A stretch of DNA of 64,000 bases from Brachionus manjavacas (GCA_019054805.1 JAHQIY010000033.1:496001-560000), one strand, 5' to 3'. Positions 24,701 through 36,329 are shown, numbered from the stretch's first letter. Notes: generated by a model from the sequence alone, not told the origin. Program-made: numbers and translations.

Positions 24701-27700
24701 GCGATCAATTTCGTGGTTCAAGTGGCCCACTTTGTCTTGATGAGTGGCGACCAAATTGGACATTTTTTTGTGCAATTCGGCCAACTCTTTCTTGTTCTTT
24801 TCGAATTGGTCGAGCTTGTCTTTGACCAATTGTTCTTTCCACGTTAACTTTTTATTCATATCACCGAATTCATTTTCTTTTAGCTTAATAACCTTTTCCA
24901 ACTTGGTCACCTCATCGCTCTTAAGGTCCAGATCACGCTGCAAATCGTCTATTTTAAATTTCAATTTTTTCATATCTTCTTCGGAGGTTTTGATTTTTTG
25001 CTCGTCAAAATTTATTCTTTCCTGCAGCGCATTGTTTTCTTTGTTCAAAAATTCCATTTCGCTCATTTTTTCCTTTATCTGCGAGCTCAAATCATTAATT
25101 TTGGTGTTCAAGCGCCTAATTTCGATCTTTAACTCTGCCTCTGAGCTAACCTTGGCGTTGATTTCACTCCTCAAATTGGCCATGTCACTGTCGCAGTCGT
25201 CAATTTTTTGCTTAGCGTGGTCTAGCTTATTTCTGGTATCATCCAAGCATCTATTCAAAAAATCCTCATTTTGCTCCAAGTCTATCAGTCTGGTTTCTTT
25301 TAGTTCCATCATCTTTTTAGTTTCGTTCAGCTGATTTAGATTGAGTTTGAATTCGGATCGAAGTTGCTGAAGGGACTCATTTTTAGACTCCAGCTCGAGT
25401 CTTAATCTATGACACTCGTCTCTCAATAATTTGTCTGAATCAGTCAAATTTCGGTTCGAGTGATCTTTGCTCGATTTGTTATCCTGTAAATTAAATTTAA
25501 AATAAAATAATTAAATTTTTATTAGAGCTAATACAATTTTGTGATCCAACTGCATTTTTAGTTGCTTTACTTCCGAGGATAATTGACCCTTAATTTCTTC
25601 ATTTTCTTTTGCTTCTGAGTTCAAAACATCTAGTGTAGAAAAAATTTAATATTTGCTTAAAGAGCTAAACATTGATTAATCTTTTTAGTATTTGATCTTG
25701 TTAATTTATTGAAATTTTTTTTCTTTTCTTCTTTCGAAGATTAAACAAATTTGATCAAAATGCTTTTTATTGATTTATTCTATATTACATAATTAATTTT
25801 TCTATTTAATAAAAGTCTTTTTATCATATTTTTGAGAAAATTTTCGCCTGATATTTAAAATAAATTGATTTATTTATCTAAAAATGTTTTCATCAAAGAT
25901 ACTGAACAGTGGGAATATTTTTCTACTATTTTTGTGCGAACATTTTATTTAAGAAGCTCAATAAGTTTTGCCAAATTGACCCTTTTCAATTTAATAATAC
26001 AAGATAAATCATCATATCTTTAAAAATCTTATTAAATAACATACATTCCACATACTTTGCAAGTGGGCCCTTCAATTTTTTTATTAAATCTCTTGATATT
26101 ACTTTTCAAATAATTCTAAAATAAATTAAAAAAATTGAGCAAAAGGATTTGAAGAGATCATATTTTTATTATTTAATTCATCCATTTTATTTAAGTTGGT
26201 TTAAAGCTTTTAAAAGCTGTGGATACCTCAATGTGGATTTTCCAAATTTTGGCTGACTCAAAAAAATGTCAAGAACTGTAATAAACGAGATAAAATGGCA
26301 ATGTGATGAGTGTTGGTTCTACTATAGAAAAGTCGGGTAGAAGGGTGCAAAACCAAGGATTGTAGCAATAATTGGAATATTTGAAAAATATTTTTTCAAT
26401 TTTATTCAGCCAAAGTTGGGTAGTGTCATATCTAGATTACTTTTTGAAAAAAGAAATAAAGATGCATAGGACTAAGTTGGTAACAAAAAAAATTTAATTT
26501 TACATTCATTCAATCATTAGCCTGTGACGTATCACTTAATCATCAGTATCTCAACTGATGCACAAGATAAATGAGAATTAATAAGATTGTCATGTATCTC
26601 AGAAGTCGATGCTTCTAGATGCTGAGATAGACATTTGTCTATTATCTCACATCTTCTCTAAATTATAAGCCCGTGTCCTTAACATGAATTTATGGGTATA
26701 AATAATAACTCGATTCTTAGAACAAAGAGAGATAGGAAAATAAAATAATTTAATAAACTATTCTAAAGTATACTTGTGTTATTTCTGATTTAAACCGAAC
26801 TGTAATTGAACCAGATATTTCGTCCACAGTTAAAGATGGACGACACACCAAAACTGTATGGTAATGACAAGGAGAGAATAGAAGAATGGATCTGCCTTGT
26901 TAAAACAGAGACTGAAGGCCAGGGAATAGATAAAAATAGATTAGTTACTGCAGTAAACAAATTCTTAAGAGGAAGTTCTTTGAAATTGGTTCCCATTACA
27001 TACCTTATCAAAAAATTCACCATAATGAACCATCAGTCTTATTTTCAGTGACCTTTTGATTACAAGCACTTGACATGCTGATGTTGAAAGTCTTATGATA
27101 ACTCACATACATTTAAAAAGTAGATTGAAAGTATGAAGTGATGGAAAATACTTTGTACACTTAATAAAACAATTCTTTGCCATTTTCACAAAACTTATTG
27201 AACCACCTAAGAAATATTAAAATTAACAATTGAAATTTTTTTTTTAAATCGTTTTGGAATTAGATATAAAAATATTATGCAGCAAAATAAAATTATTTAA
27301 AAATTCTTGAAAAAACTTAAAATAATCAAAGATCTTTGACGAATACTAAACTAAGAAGCTCAATACATTTAGCTAATTAAATATTTTTGCAAGGTGAATA
27401 AAATGTTGTTGAGCATTCAGCAAATTATGTATTAGGAAATATTTGATACCAATTTTTTTCTTAAGCTCCCTTATTTGCTTTTCCATGGATTTGCAAAGTT
27501 CAGATTCAGTATCGTTTTCGGTAGAAATAAATTTGGTTGCTCTATTGTCAATGCTTTCCATTTTTTTGACTAAATTTTCCTTTTCCTGAAATTAATTGAG
27601 TTAAAAAGCAAAAAAAATTCCAAATGGCAAATGCTACCTGGGTGGTGAAGATCAAATCGTCTTCAAGACGTGCTATCTTATTTTTTAAGAGCCTTATTTC

Positions 27701-30700
27701 GTCATTGGCAGCTTGTATTTTGGCCGGACTCTGCTCTGGCTCGGTTGACTGAGCCGGAGATCCGGTCGTGTCCAAAGACATGTTTGAAGTAGCCTTGTTT
27801 CCCAGCAGGGTATTGTTGAGCATTGACTGGCGGCCGCGCTCGTACCCACTGTCTGTCGACCGACTTCGCTTCAAGTTTCTGAGCTGAATTTTCATTTGAT
27901 CCATTTCTTTTTCTTTGTTTACCAATTGTATCTTTAATATATCTATTTCTTCATTTAACAACGCTATTTTTTGCTGATATGAATTCATAAGATCGTTTAC
28001 TTCCCTCAATTGCGAGCTGACAGCCTGAGTTTGTGAATTATTCGATATAGAGCTTTTAAATGCAAAAAATGATTAAGGAACAACAGATGAAAATTTATTA
28101 TCAGATATAAAAAAATTTTTCAAAATTGACTTGAAAAAAAAAACTAATTGATAATTAAAAGAAATAATTGAAAAGAAAATTTAAATGAAAAATAATTTTG
28201 GCATTTAAACACAATGACTGCAAGAGACACAAATATCTATTAGTTAATAAACATAAGGTTTTTCGACCTAAAACTCTTTGTCATAAAATAGACAAGACGA
28301 GATCGATTAAATTATGTTCTTAGATTTTATTTTATCTAGGAAGCTTTATTAGCTAAATTATCTAAATTAGAAATATTTAATCAAATTAGTTGAAATTCGA
28401 TGATTTCTTTTAAGATTCTTTACTATCAAGCAAAATTTGAGAAAAAATATTTCCAAAAATTTTCTAGTAAAAATAAAAAATTAGTTTATTTCTAAATAAA
28501 TATAATAATTTAAAAAAAATTGAAAATAACAATTTTAGAGCTTTTTTTAATAATTATTACCCATCAGACATATTTTCATTCAAATTATCCACTTGAATTA
28601 AAATTTTCTAAATTAAGATAAATTTAAATTTATGCAGCTTACCGTAGCTTAAAAATAATGATAATAATAAAAGCTAATTTTTTCTATTTTTACAAATTCG
28701 ATTTTATTCTTAAGTTAAGGACTATTTTTTTTTAATAAAAATTATTAGATGTATTGTTGAGTTTGTTGAAAAAGAATTTTTAAATTAATATTATTATGCT
28801 AAATTTTTAATTGTCAGATAATTAGAAATTTTTAAGTTTCCGCTAACTTCCCTATCATTAAATCATAACTTAATCTAGTGAAATAACATAAAATTTTCTC
28901 TTTAATTATTGAGAAAGTTTTTAAATGTTTGTTAATTGAGTATAATAATTTTAACCAAAAAGTGAAATTATACAATAATTGAATAATTTAAATGTCTTGA
29001 AAAGTCGAAGAATTTTATTATTAATCCTCAAGAATTGAATTGTCAAATTGTTGTGTAATCATAATTTGCATAAATTTATAATCATTTAAAAAAGTGCGAT
29101 GCATCAAATTTTTTTAAAAATCTTATTAAATTTAAAACAAAATAAAGAATGTTTAGTTTTTACTGTTCAAAAAAAATTCTTAAATTTTTATATTTTTTTT
29201 GTACTTTAAAAAAAAAAAATTTTGTTGCTAAAAGAAAAAAAATTTTCTTATTTATTAATTAACTTACTTTAATATACTAATTAAAAAAAAAACTAAAAAA
29301 ATACATTTTAATTTTAATTCTAACCTTTTTAAAAAATTTCTAATTTTTAGAAAATTAAAAAAAAAAATTGAACGACAAAAATTAGAGTAAACAATTGTCG
29401 ATTAATTTCTTTTAATTTTTTACAATCAAGAAATTTTTTATATAAATTCTCTTATTTAATTAGGAAAGTTCGATAAAGTTGCAGAAACTTTTTTTATTCT
29501 AATAATTAAAAAAAAATTAAAAAGAAAGATAATTTTTTGTTTTTTTTTTAAACAGTAAAAACTTAATATAATATTTTTGATGTAATCTATTTAATTTAAA
29601 CGAAATTTTTTTGCAAAAAAAAAAAACAATTTTTTCATGCTTTTTTAAAATTTTGTTAATTCTTAAATTTTGGATTATTTTTACAACAGATAAAATTTTT
29701 GTCGACCCCTTTGAAAATTACTAAAATCCAATTTTTAATTTTTTTAAAAAATATATAAATTTTATTCTACGAACTTTTTTATAACTTAATTTATTTTATA
29801 AGTTAAATTTCTAACTTAAAAATCAGCTCAATTTATTTTATTCAGGAAAGTTTATCTTCGATTTCTTTTAATAAAAATCGTATTTTATATTAATTTATGA
29901 ACTCTTAAATTTACTGATAATTTATTTGTTTGATAAAAGATACAAAAAAAAATTAAATACATACTACAACTGTTCTTGCAGAAAATACTCTCTGAACATG
30001 GACTCATACAATTGATTTACCAGAACCAATTCATTCAGATCGTGAGTGTTCTCTCGATTTTTAATCTTTTAAAAGAAATTAGAGTTCCATTTTGGCAATT
30101 TTTTTCTAAATTACCTCGTTATCTAAATAATCTTTGAGTTCGTCAAGCTGTTTTTTAAGATCGTTGTTAAGTTTTTCTGTAGCTGCTTTCCACTCGTGAG
30201 CTTGTTCCAATTCACCATTAAGCCGAATTGACACTTCCTTGGCAATCAACAGTTCTTCTTCAAGATCGATTATTTTGTTAGCCTCGCGGCTAAATTCGTC
30301 CAGCTTGTCCTGAAGAATAATTTTTTCTGTTTCAAGCGACTCGTTTCGCTTCTCCAATTTTCTCAATTTAAATTGAAGTATGCGACAGTTTTTGGCAGCT
30401 ATTTCCAACTCGGCCTGCAATTGTCGAAACTCGTCCGCATCGTCCAAACGAAACTGATCCTGCAGCTCGTCCATTTCATTCCTAATATCATGCAGCTCTT
30501 CATGCAATGTATTGTTCTCTATACGCAGCTGTATGTTAATGTACTGGTACTCGGCTAGCTTTTTCTTTATCAACTCAACATCTTAAAAACCAAAATTTTG
30601 ATTTATTAATTTTAATTTTAAATTTTATTAAAAATAAACAGTAATTTTTTTCTTCCTGTTGACAAAATAAAAGAAAAAAAATACCGATGAAAAAAAATGG

Positions 30701-33700
30701 TAAAGGGCTATTTTTAATTAACAACAACAAAATTAATAAAAAATGTCTAGTATAATTTCACAACAAATTAAATAAAAAGAAATAATTAAACTTGAAAATA
30801 AAATATAAAAAATTTTTTTTTTCTTTTATTTTCTTCAAATGTCATAATTTTTAAAGAAAAAAATTTAATTTAAGTATTAATCATCACATTCTAACAATTT
30901 CCTCCTGATTTATTTCAATTTTTAGAAAAAAAAAAAATTTCATGGGTTGTTATTCATTTTCTTAATTTTTTTTTAAATACTATTTTTAATATCAGTAATA
31001 CCCTTTTCTTTAACTATTAAACTTTTATATAAACTGGAAAATATTCTTTTAATTATTACTGAAAATTAAATTTAAATCTTATATGCAAAACATGAGAGAC
31101 TAAATAGTAGTCATTAAGATAGCCATTCTTTAGAGTCTTAGATTTAGTAGCTAAACATTTTTAAATAATTAAATTATTAATTTATTTAATTCAAAGTTTA
31201 TGTGTTATAAATCCCTAAAAATTTAATTGCAGAGATTTAACTTGGGTGGTACAAAGTTGGTATCAGCTGATACATTTTGGAGAACAATTTTTAGACCCTT
31301 AATAAAAAAGCTATTTCATTTTTTAATTTTTGTTTTTGTTCTTTGTTTCAAAATTCACAATGCCAAAGTAAAGTATAATAAAAATTAAATCAGTTAAAAT
31401 GGTAGAGACGAATTTAAACAAATAAATAATAAATGTTAAATAACATCTGAAAATAAATATTTGCAAGCATTTCAATAGATAAAAAAAGTTAATTATCAAT
31501 TATTTCTATAGGAAAATATTAAATTTTGTTTTTTTTTGTTTTATATTTGCATAAATTTATACAAATTTGTTTTGTTCTTATTCTTATTTAAAATAATTAA
31601 ATAAAATTATACCCAACATCAGTTTTTTTGTCTTTTTTAAGCATGAAAATAATTTTTGTAATATATGCCGATCCAAATGCTTTAGCCCACAACCTCCTAA
31701 ACAAACAAACAAAATCTAAAATTTCTTCTTTTTTCTTTTTAATTTTTCTACAATATTCTAATTTCTATTTTATAAAAAAAATTTTATACTAAAATTCAAA
31801 TTCAAATATTCATTGTAACTAGATTAAACTTTAATTCAAATTTCCATGTAAAAATATTCATAATTATTGTATTCGATAAAAAATAATGCTCAATTAAAAT
31901 AAAATTGTTTTTTTTTTTAACTATTTATTTTAATGCAAAAATAATTTTTCTTATTCGCCTTATAAACTGTAAAACAAAATATTATTTACGTTGGGCTGAA
32001 AAGAGGGACTTTAATTCATTCTGAGCTGACCCGAATGTTTTTAAAAAATTTTTTTATATTCCAAGCAATAAAGAATATAATTTAATATAATTATTTGCCG
32101 ATAAATAGTTAATTTTAAATTTTTTTACGAAAATTTTTTTCTAAAAGTCTAAGTCATGGATTTGGAACAGAACTTGTACCTTTTAACAATTCATGGAAAT
32201 AATTCATCTGAAATTAGCATTTAGGTAAATTTAAAGAATTCTTTACAAATTACTTAAATTTAAGATTTTATAGTAATTATCAGGAACATATGAGGGGCAG
32301 TTACCTTTGCCCACTTGTGTTCTAGTAAGATAATATTCGATATTTGTTCAATTGAAAAAAAAATCAAAGATTTCTACTGAAAAGCCTAATCATTTAATGT
32401 GAGGGTCCAAACTAAGCATAAAATTAACCATATTTGGAGAATGATAAAAACAATGAAAGAACATGCATGACATGAATTTCATCTCAGTCCAGTAGCAAAC
32501 AATTTGAGCTCGTTACCAAATAACAAATGCACCTTCACTAAACTCTTATAACTGTCACAAGACGGCAAAGCTTAGTTAATGATAAAGATCAAAGATTATT
32601 TAAAAAAAAATTTTTTTAAGTATTATTTAAAAATTAAGTTGCATAATTAAAAATCAATTAAAATATTTTTTTTAAATACTCATTGAATTTTGATTATAAT
32701 CTTTTATTTGAGTCAATTCTAGTTGACGAGCTCTACATGATAAGTCCGCGGTATTAATGCTGAAATCTAAAATTTCCTCAAGTAGTAATATTTATGAAAA
32801 AAGTTTTGGATACTCAATGAGAATGCTAGTTTTAATACTTTTTGTAAATTACCGTATACCCTTGCAAAGAGATGCATGCACCAAAAACCAAAACTAAGGT
32901 TTTAGCCCAAGCATCACGTTACATCTCGCCCATGTTAAACTTTCCCCCCCTTTTAATGCGTGCATTAAAATGCAGATTTTTGGTGTTTAACGCCGCGTTA
33001 ATTCCTGAAAATCGAATTTAGATGTGGCATCAATAACACATGTTAGTCATACACTTTTTTTTTTTTAATTCATTTTCTAGTTTTAAGTGCGGGGCTAATA
33101 TTTAGATTTTAGAGTAAAAATTTGAGGAAAAAGTAGAAAAGTATATGTTGTTATTAGATTTTTCAAACTAAAATGCTTTTAAAATAAAATACAGTTGTAA
33201 TAAAGCTAAAACTCAAAAGAAAAATACTCGCTTTCTCTTTTTCTTAAGCATTTTTCTTTTTTCAAATTTTTACTTTAAATTTTAAATATTAGCCCCGTTA
33301 ATTGTTTTTATAATTATATAAACAAGCAGAATTTTGTTACTCATAATAATTTTGTGAGAAAATTGACTTGTAATGGACAGCAAGAAATCTAACAAGAATA
33401 AATAAAAAAATTTCTTTAATTTTTTTTATTTAAATTCTTAAGAAAAAAAAATAATTTTAATCGTTTCTTGAATTAATTATTACAGTCAATCCACTGTATA
33501 ACGAACCCCATATAGCGAAATTCTAATTGATAAAAATGAATGAAAAGCAAGTTTTCAAAAAAAGAAAATGTATATCTCTTGAAGTCAAGATAGAAATTAT
33601 AAAAAAGCATACTGAGCAAAAAATAACCACTCCAAAGCTGGCCAAAGATTACAACGTTAATGCTTCTACAATTTCTACTATTTTGTCCTTTCTGTGAAAA

Positions 33701-36253
33701 TATTAAGATAGTTTACTTTCCAGTCAACTGCACATCTGTTCTACAACCTTTAGATCAAGATATAATTCATTCCTTTAAAGTTAAATATCGGACAGATGTT
33801 GCAAGAGAAAAGTTGCATGCCATAGAGCACGGCTCAGAGATACCAACAATAGATATCTTTTCTTCGATTTACAAGATCAAACGCGCGTGGGACGATATTT
33901 CTCTATCAACAGAAGAAGCATTCGATAGAACAAATAAACTGAAACATTTTTTTTAAACAAAAAAGATGATAATTCTAATGTAATTAATTTATTATTTAAT
34001 ATTGAAAATTTTATAATTGAAAGTAGCTTTACCAAACAACCATCCATTACTGATTTTTTTCAAAAAAATTAACTTTTTGTTTTTTAGGATATATATTATA
34101 ATTAAAAAATAAATTAAAGATCGAGATATTACGAAAGTGTTTTAGTGGTACAAAATTGATCAGTCCCAAAAATCTAAGGTAACTCAAAACAAATTGCGTA
34201 AATTAACCAAAAAGACAAGTGTACTAGCAGGACTGTATTTTATTTAAAAAAAATATTCTGATAATAGTAGTTTTGCAAGAAGAAGAAGAACCAGAAAAGC
34301 CTAGGGAAAGCTTAATTGACAACCAGGAAAATATCGAAAATATTGCAAGTAAAAAAAAAATGAAAATAAAATGCAAGCTCTAAAAATAAAAAATAAATCT
34401 TTAATTTTTAATTAAACAATATTGTTTAAGAATGTTTTTTAAAATCAAAATTTTCCATAGAATTAATTTTCTTTTCTTTTTTTTTATACCTAAGTCTGAT
34501 ACCAAGTAATAAAAACAACTTTTAACTAAATAAAATTGATAACTTAAAAAAATATATTAGAAAAAAATTGATTTAAACCTAAACAACCTAAACATTTTTA
34601 TACCAAAATAATATACATCTTTGACATTTGCTTATTTTTTTTACATAAATTTACGTAAAATTAAGTTTTTTAATTCTTAGATAAAAAAGCTAAAAAATCT
34701 TTATTTTTTAAATCTTTAAAATATGCAAGAAAAATAAGAAAAACAGCAGCTTTTTTGGTGCTTTTAGAATTTAAAGTAAAATGGGCAAATTTACGTAAAT
34801 TTGCGTCAATAAACGTTAATTAACAAAACTGTCTTTTCGTAAAAATGCGTATTATTACTTTTTTTTACGAAGATATCGTCAATTATCGTTAATTTACGTA
34901 AATATACGTAAGATCATCATGGCGTAGCACTCCTGTAAGAGTATAGATTTATAAAAGAAATTTTTATTTTTGTTGCTATTAAATTTTAGTTACTTGGTCA
35001 ATTTAAAACAAAAATGTTTTTCAAATCAATTGCTAAAACTAATGACACTGTAGCTCCGTCTGCGACACTACACTAAGTCCTTATTATGCGTACGTTTTGA
35101 AAGGAACTAAAAAAAGCTATTTATTAGAGTAAATAAAAAATGAACTGTAAAAATTTTTTTTTAGTGTTGACTGAAACAAAAATTGAAAAAGACTATTTTT
35201 TTTATCGAAATGCTGCTTGGTTATTATATTAAATTTTTTGATTATTTTTTCGACAGATTTAATATTTAAACAGAAAAAATTTTTTTTTAATAAAATTTTA
35301 TGTTGGGAAAAATAAAGATAAAATATTTGTCAACAGAAAGAAATAATCAAAAATATCTAATAACCAATTACTGAACATAAATGTATGTTTACCGAAGACA
35401 ATAAAATAATTGATATCTTGAAACATAACCAAAATGGTCTAAATCCAACTTCAAACTTGTTTGCATCATGTTCAAAGGACTGAGAAACAAAGCTTGATTG
35501 TAAGAGGTATTAAATTATTAAGCTTGAAAAATAAAGAATTTAAAATATTTAATTCTATTAACTATAATTTGAGAATGATAAAGATTAAAAAAATAATAAT
35601 AATGATTCTTTGGTTTTTCGAGCTTAAATAAAATTGCTTTTACACCTAACAAAACCTTTACTTAAAGATTATGAATCCATGGTAGGGTAAACTCTTGCGA
35701 AAATTTTTTTTTTAAATTCTTCGGTTTGTGATTCAAATTTAAAAATAAAATAAAATTGAAAAATTTAAAATTTCTATTAGAATAAAAGATTTAATTTATT
35801 TTACAGAAAACTCTTTTATTGCCTTGGCTAAGTAAATTTTTTCCTATCAATTCAGTAACAATATTTTCTAGACATGTAGTTACCATTTAGATCTTCATTT
35901 GAGTCACAAAAGCTGGTCTCGCAAGCAGACTCGTCCTGGTTTGTGTCTTGGATGTCACAAGAAATGATCTCGCTTGGCTCAGAGCTAACCTTTGGGGTAA
36001 TTGCATCTTCTCTAGTTTTAATACTAGAAGATTGGTTTTTGACATCTTTTAATTGCTTGTCTTCGTTCTCTTTGGGCGATTTTTTTACACTGCCTAAAAC
36101 TGGAGTTGTCTCTGTCGAAGACGACAACTTTTTTATCTTCTCGCTTATGGAATTGGACACCTTGATGTTGGGCTTGTTGGCCACACTGTTCGCTTTGGCA
36201 TTGTTGTTCAGCGCGTTTATCTTGCTTCGTATATTGCTATTAAAAGACATCAT
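17331..36253 (-). CDS. SOGA/MTCL-family (microtubule cross-linking factor-like) coiled-coil protein
   Basis: Fourteen minus-strand exons join in phase across GT-AG introns: 36253-35884, 30581-30115, 30065-29965, 28052-27638, 27585-27450, 25629-25535, 25483-24434, 24372-24244, 23116-22949, 22903-22652, 22602-22423, 19280-18987, 18911-18841, 18783-17331. The product is about 1,726 residues (1,713 if a 39-nt in-frame intron at 24630-24592 is removed). Exon 2 (residues ~124-279) carries the family hallmark: acidic DEADEF-like DDADEFRQLQ, then KNCRILQFKLRKLE and later AKEVSIRLNGELE. Residues ~124-1120 are coiled coil. The N-terminus (1-120) and C-terminus (1240-1726) are Ser/Lys-rich and disordered. 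In vertebrates MTCL1/SOGA proteins bundle non-centrosomal microtubules and act in polarity. The length fits the family. Introns host a CR1-like element, a gag/LTR remnant, a MITE and a Tigger remnant. Family assignment is strong; which paralogue is unclear. Confidence 0.85.
18841..18911 (-). CDS. SOGA/MTCL exon 13 (71-bp microexon)
   Basis: Bounded by AAATTTAAG upstream and the donor GTAAGC downstream, it enters in phase 0 and exits in phase 2. Without it, exon 12 (ending in phase 0) and exon 14 (needing phase 2) cannot be joined. It encodes 23 residues, mostly charged. Confidence 0.75.
22037..22071 (+). repeat. Twin 3'-end hairpins of the CR1-like element
   Basis: GTGTGC pairs with GCACAC around a 7-nt loop (22037-22055). 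It is followed two bases later by the perfect palindrome GCTGGCTAGCCAGC (22058-22071), and then the trinucleotide tail. The same structure is present in the second copy at about 41357-41391. In CR1/L2-type elements such 3' stems are the likely recognition site for the element's own reverse transcriptase. Confidence 0.75.
22082..22100 (+). repeat. (ACT)n tail of CR1-like copy 1
   Basis: Six ACT units end the element. Short tandem tails instead of poly(A) are typical of CR1/L2-type retrotransposons. Confidence 0.8.
22424..22950 (-). CDS. SOGA/MTCL exons 10-11 region
   Basis: Exons 22903-22652 and 22602-22423, separated by a 49-bp intron, both in phase 0, continue the coiled coil. The second encodes a conserved-looking MLDEMDHVRRFLFDLKDAY segment with Trp, reminiscent of the distal coiled coil of SOGA/MTCL proteins. 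The CR1-like insertion lies downstream in the following intron. Confidence 0.75.
22949..23116 (-). CDS. SOGA/MTCL exon 9
   Basis: This 168-bp phase-0 exon lacks a start codon and is visible only by splicing: acceptor GTAAAG, donor GTATTC. It encodes 56 coiled-coil residues (YEESVEMRRELKKAADKLR at its start). Confidence 0.75.
23160..24240 (-). other. SOGA/MTCL intron 8
   Basis: A/T-rich intron of about 1.1 kb with no recognised insertion. Because both flanking exons are phase 0, an extra phase-0 exon here cannot be excluded from the sequence alone. Confidence 0.5.
24434..25483 (-). CDS. SOGA/MTCL exon 7 (long coiled coil)
   Basis: 1,050 bp in phase 0 encode about 350 residues of strongly heptad-patterned coiled coil (DECHRLRLELESKNESLQQL and onward). 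Near its end, 24630-24592 has GT-AG ends, is 39 nt long, and encodes an out-of-character hydrophobic stretch with Trp and Phe-Phe. It is a candidate mini-intron whose retention would keep the frame. Confidence 0.8.
26522..27051 (+). mobile_element. LTR-retrotransposon remnant (possible 5' LTR and start of gag)
   Basis: From ATG 26836 a frame reads KLYGNDKERIEEWI and then ...VTAVNKFLRGSSLKL, the pattern of the N-terminal capsid-like segment of Gypsy/BEL-type gag proteins (phrase F/Y.G+...I..W, then a helix ending LRG.A/S). It stops after about 70 codons. Upstream, 26522-26790 begins TGTGACG, contains TATAAATA at about 26697 and AATAAA-like hexamers, and could be a 5' LTR. No second LTR or pol is present. 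It lies within intron 5 of the SOGA/MTCL gene, in the opposite orientation. Confidence 0.45.
27450..28052 (-). CDS. SOGA/MTCL exons 4-5
   Basis: Exons 28052-27638 (415 bp, phase 2 in, phase 0 out) and 27585-27450 (136 bp, phase 1 out) are separated by a 52-bp intron. The first joins coiled coil to a linker with Arg-Ser-Arg-Ser-Thr-Asp-Ser-Gly and Ser-Pro motifs that look like phosphorylation sites, then more coiled coil. Confidence 0.75.
28060..29960 (-). other. SOGA/MTCL intron 3
   Basis: About 1.9 kb of extremely A/T-rich intron with no recognised insertion. Confidence 0.5.
29965..30581 (-). CDS. SOGA/MTCL exons 2-3 (family signature)
   Basis: Exon 30581-30115 (467 bp) begins GATGTT-like across the splice from exon 1 and carries the diagnostic block ELHDIRNEMDELQDQFRLDD followed by EFRQLQAELE and KNCRILQFKLRKLE. 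Exon 30065-29965 (101 bp) follows after a 49-bp intron. The asparagine-cysteine-arginine core of this block is what links the gene to the SOGA1/2/3-MTCL1 family rather than to generic myosin-tail-like proteins. Confidence 0.85.
33091..33296. mobile_element. 206-bp MITE with long terminal inverted repeats
   Basis: The left end GGGGCTAATATTTAGATT (from 33091) is matched by the right end ...TTTAAATATTAGCCCC (to 33296) in reverse complement, and the match continues for about 45 bases with some mismatches (AGTAAAAATTTGA is shared). There is no coding sequence inside. Size and symmetry fit a miniature inverted-repeat element. No clear target duplication is visible. Confidence 0.7.
33483..34080 (+). 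mobile_element. Tigger/pogo DNA-transposon remnant with deleted DDE domain
   Basis: The left terminus CAGTCAATCCACTGTATAAC follows TA. ATG 33536 opens a CENP-B-type helix-turn-helix (KRKCISLEVKIEIIKKHTEQ, then PKLAKDYNVNASTIS). After about 50 codons the sequence jumps frame to the far end of a Tigger transposase (IKIVYFPVNCTSVLQPLDQD to the stop near 33956). The catalytic aspartates lie in the missing part, so it cannot be active. The right terminus is too worn to place; 34080 is a minimum. It lies in SOGA/MTCL intron 1. Confidence 0.75.
34640..34915. repeat. Cluster of TTTACGTAAA-type palindromes
   Basis: Within 275 bp there are repeated ACGTAA/TTACGT phrases, and the segments near 34641-34664 and 34884-34906 are approximate inverted repeats of each other (about 21 of 23). 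A related cluster occurs at 15105-15170. It may be a worn MITE family. Confidence 0.35.
35884..36253 (-). CDS. SOGA/MTCL first coding exon
   Basis: ATG at 36253 (immediately followed by a second ATG) starts 123 codons of Ser/Lys/Asn-rich disordered sequence ending in phase 1 at the donor GTAACT. A stop lies upstream in frame at about 36289. An acceptor-like TTGTTGCAG near 36319 suggests a further, non-coding 5' exon. A CRE-like TGACGTCA occurs at about 37075, some 0.8 kb upstream. Confidence 0.7.
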
Positions 36254-36329
36254 ACCATAGCTAACAAATCTTGATTCATATCTTTATTCAAAATAGCTCT
36301 ACGGAATTTTATTTTATCTGCAACAAAAA

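Larger units (their letters stand above)
30582..35883 (-). other. SOGA/MTCL intron 1 (5.3 kb)
   Basis: The longest intron of the gene. It hosts the MITE at 33091-33296, the Tigger remnant at 33483-34080 and a patch of TTTACGTAAA-type palindromes at 34640-34915. The remainder is plain A/T-rich. Confidence 0.6.

Noticed and set aside
24744-25334. 196-codon plus-strand Ser/Leu/Phe-rich frame
   Set aside because: Antisense of the SOGA/MTCL coiled-coil exon; Glu/Lys-rich coiled coils give Ser/Phe/Leu-rich antisense.
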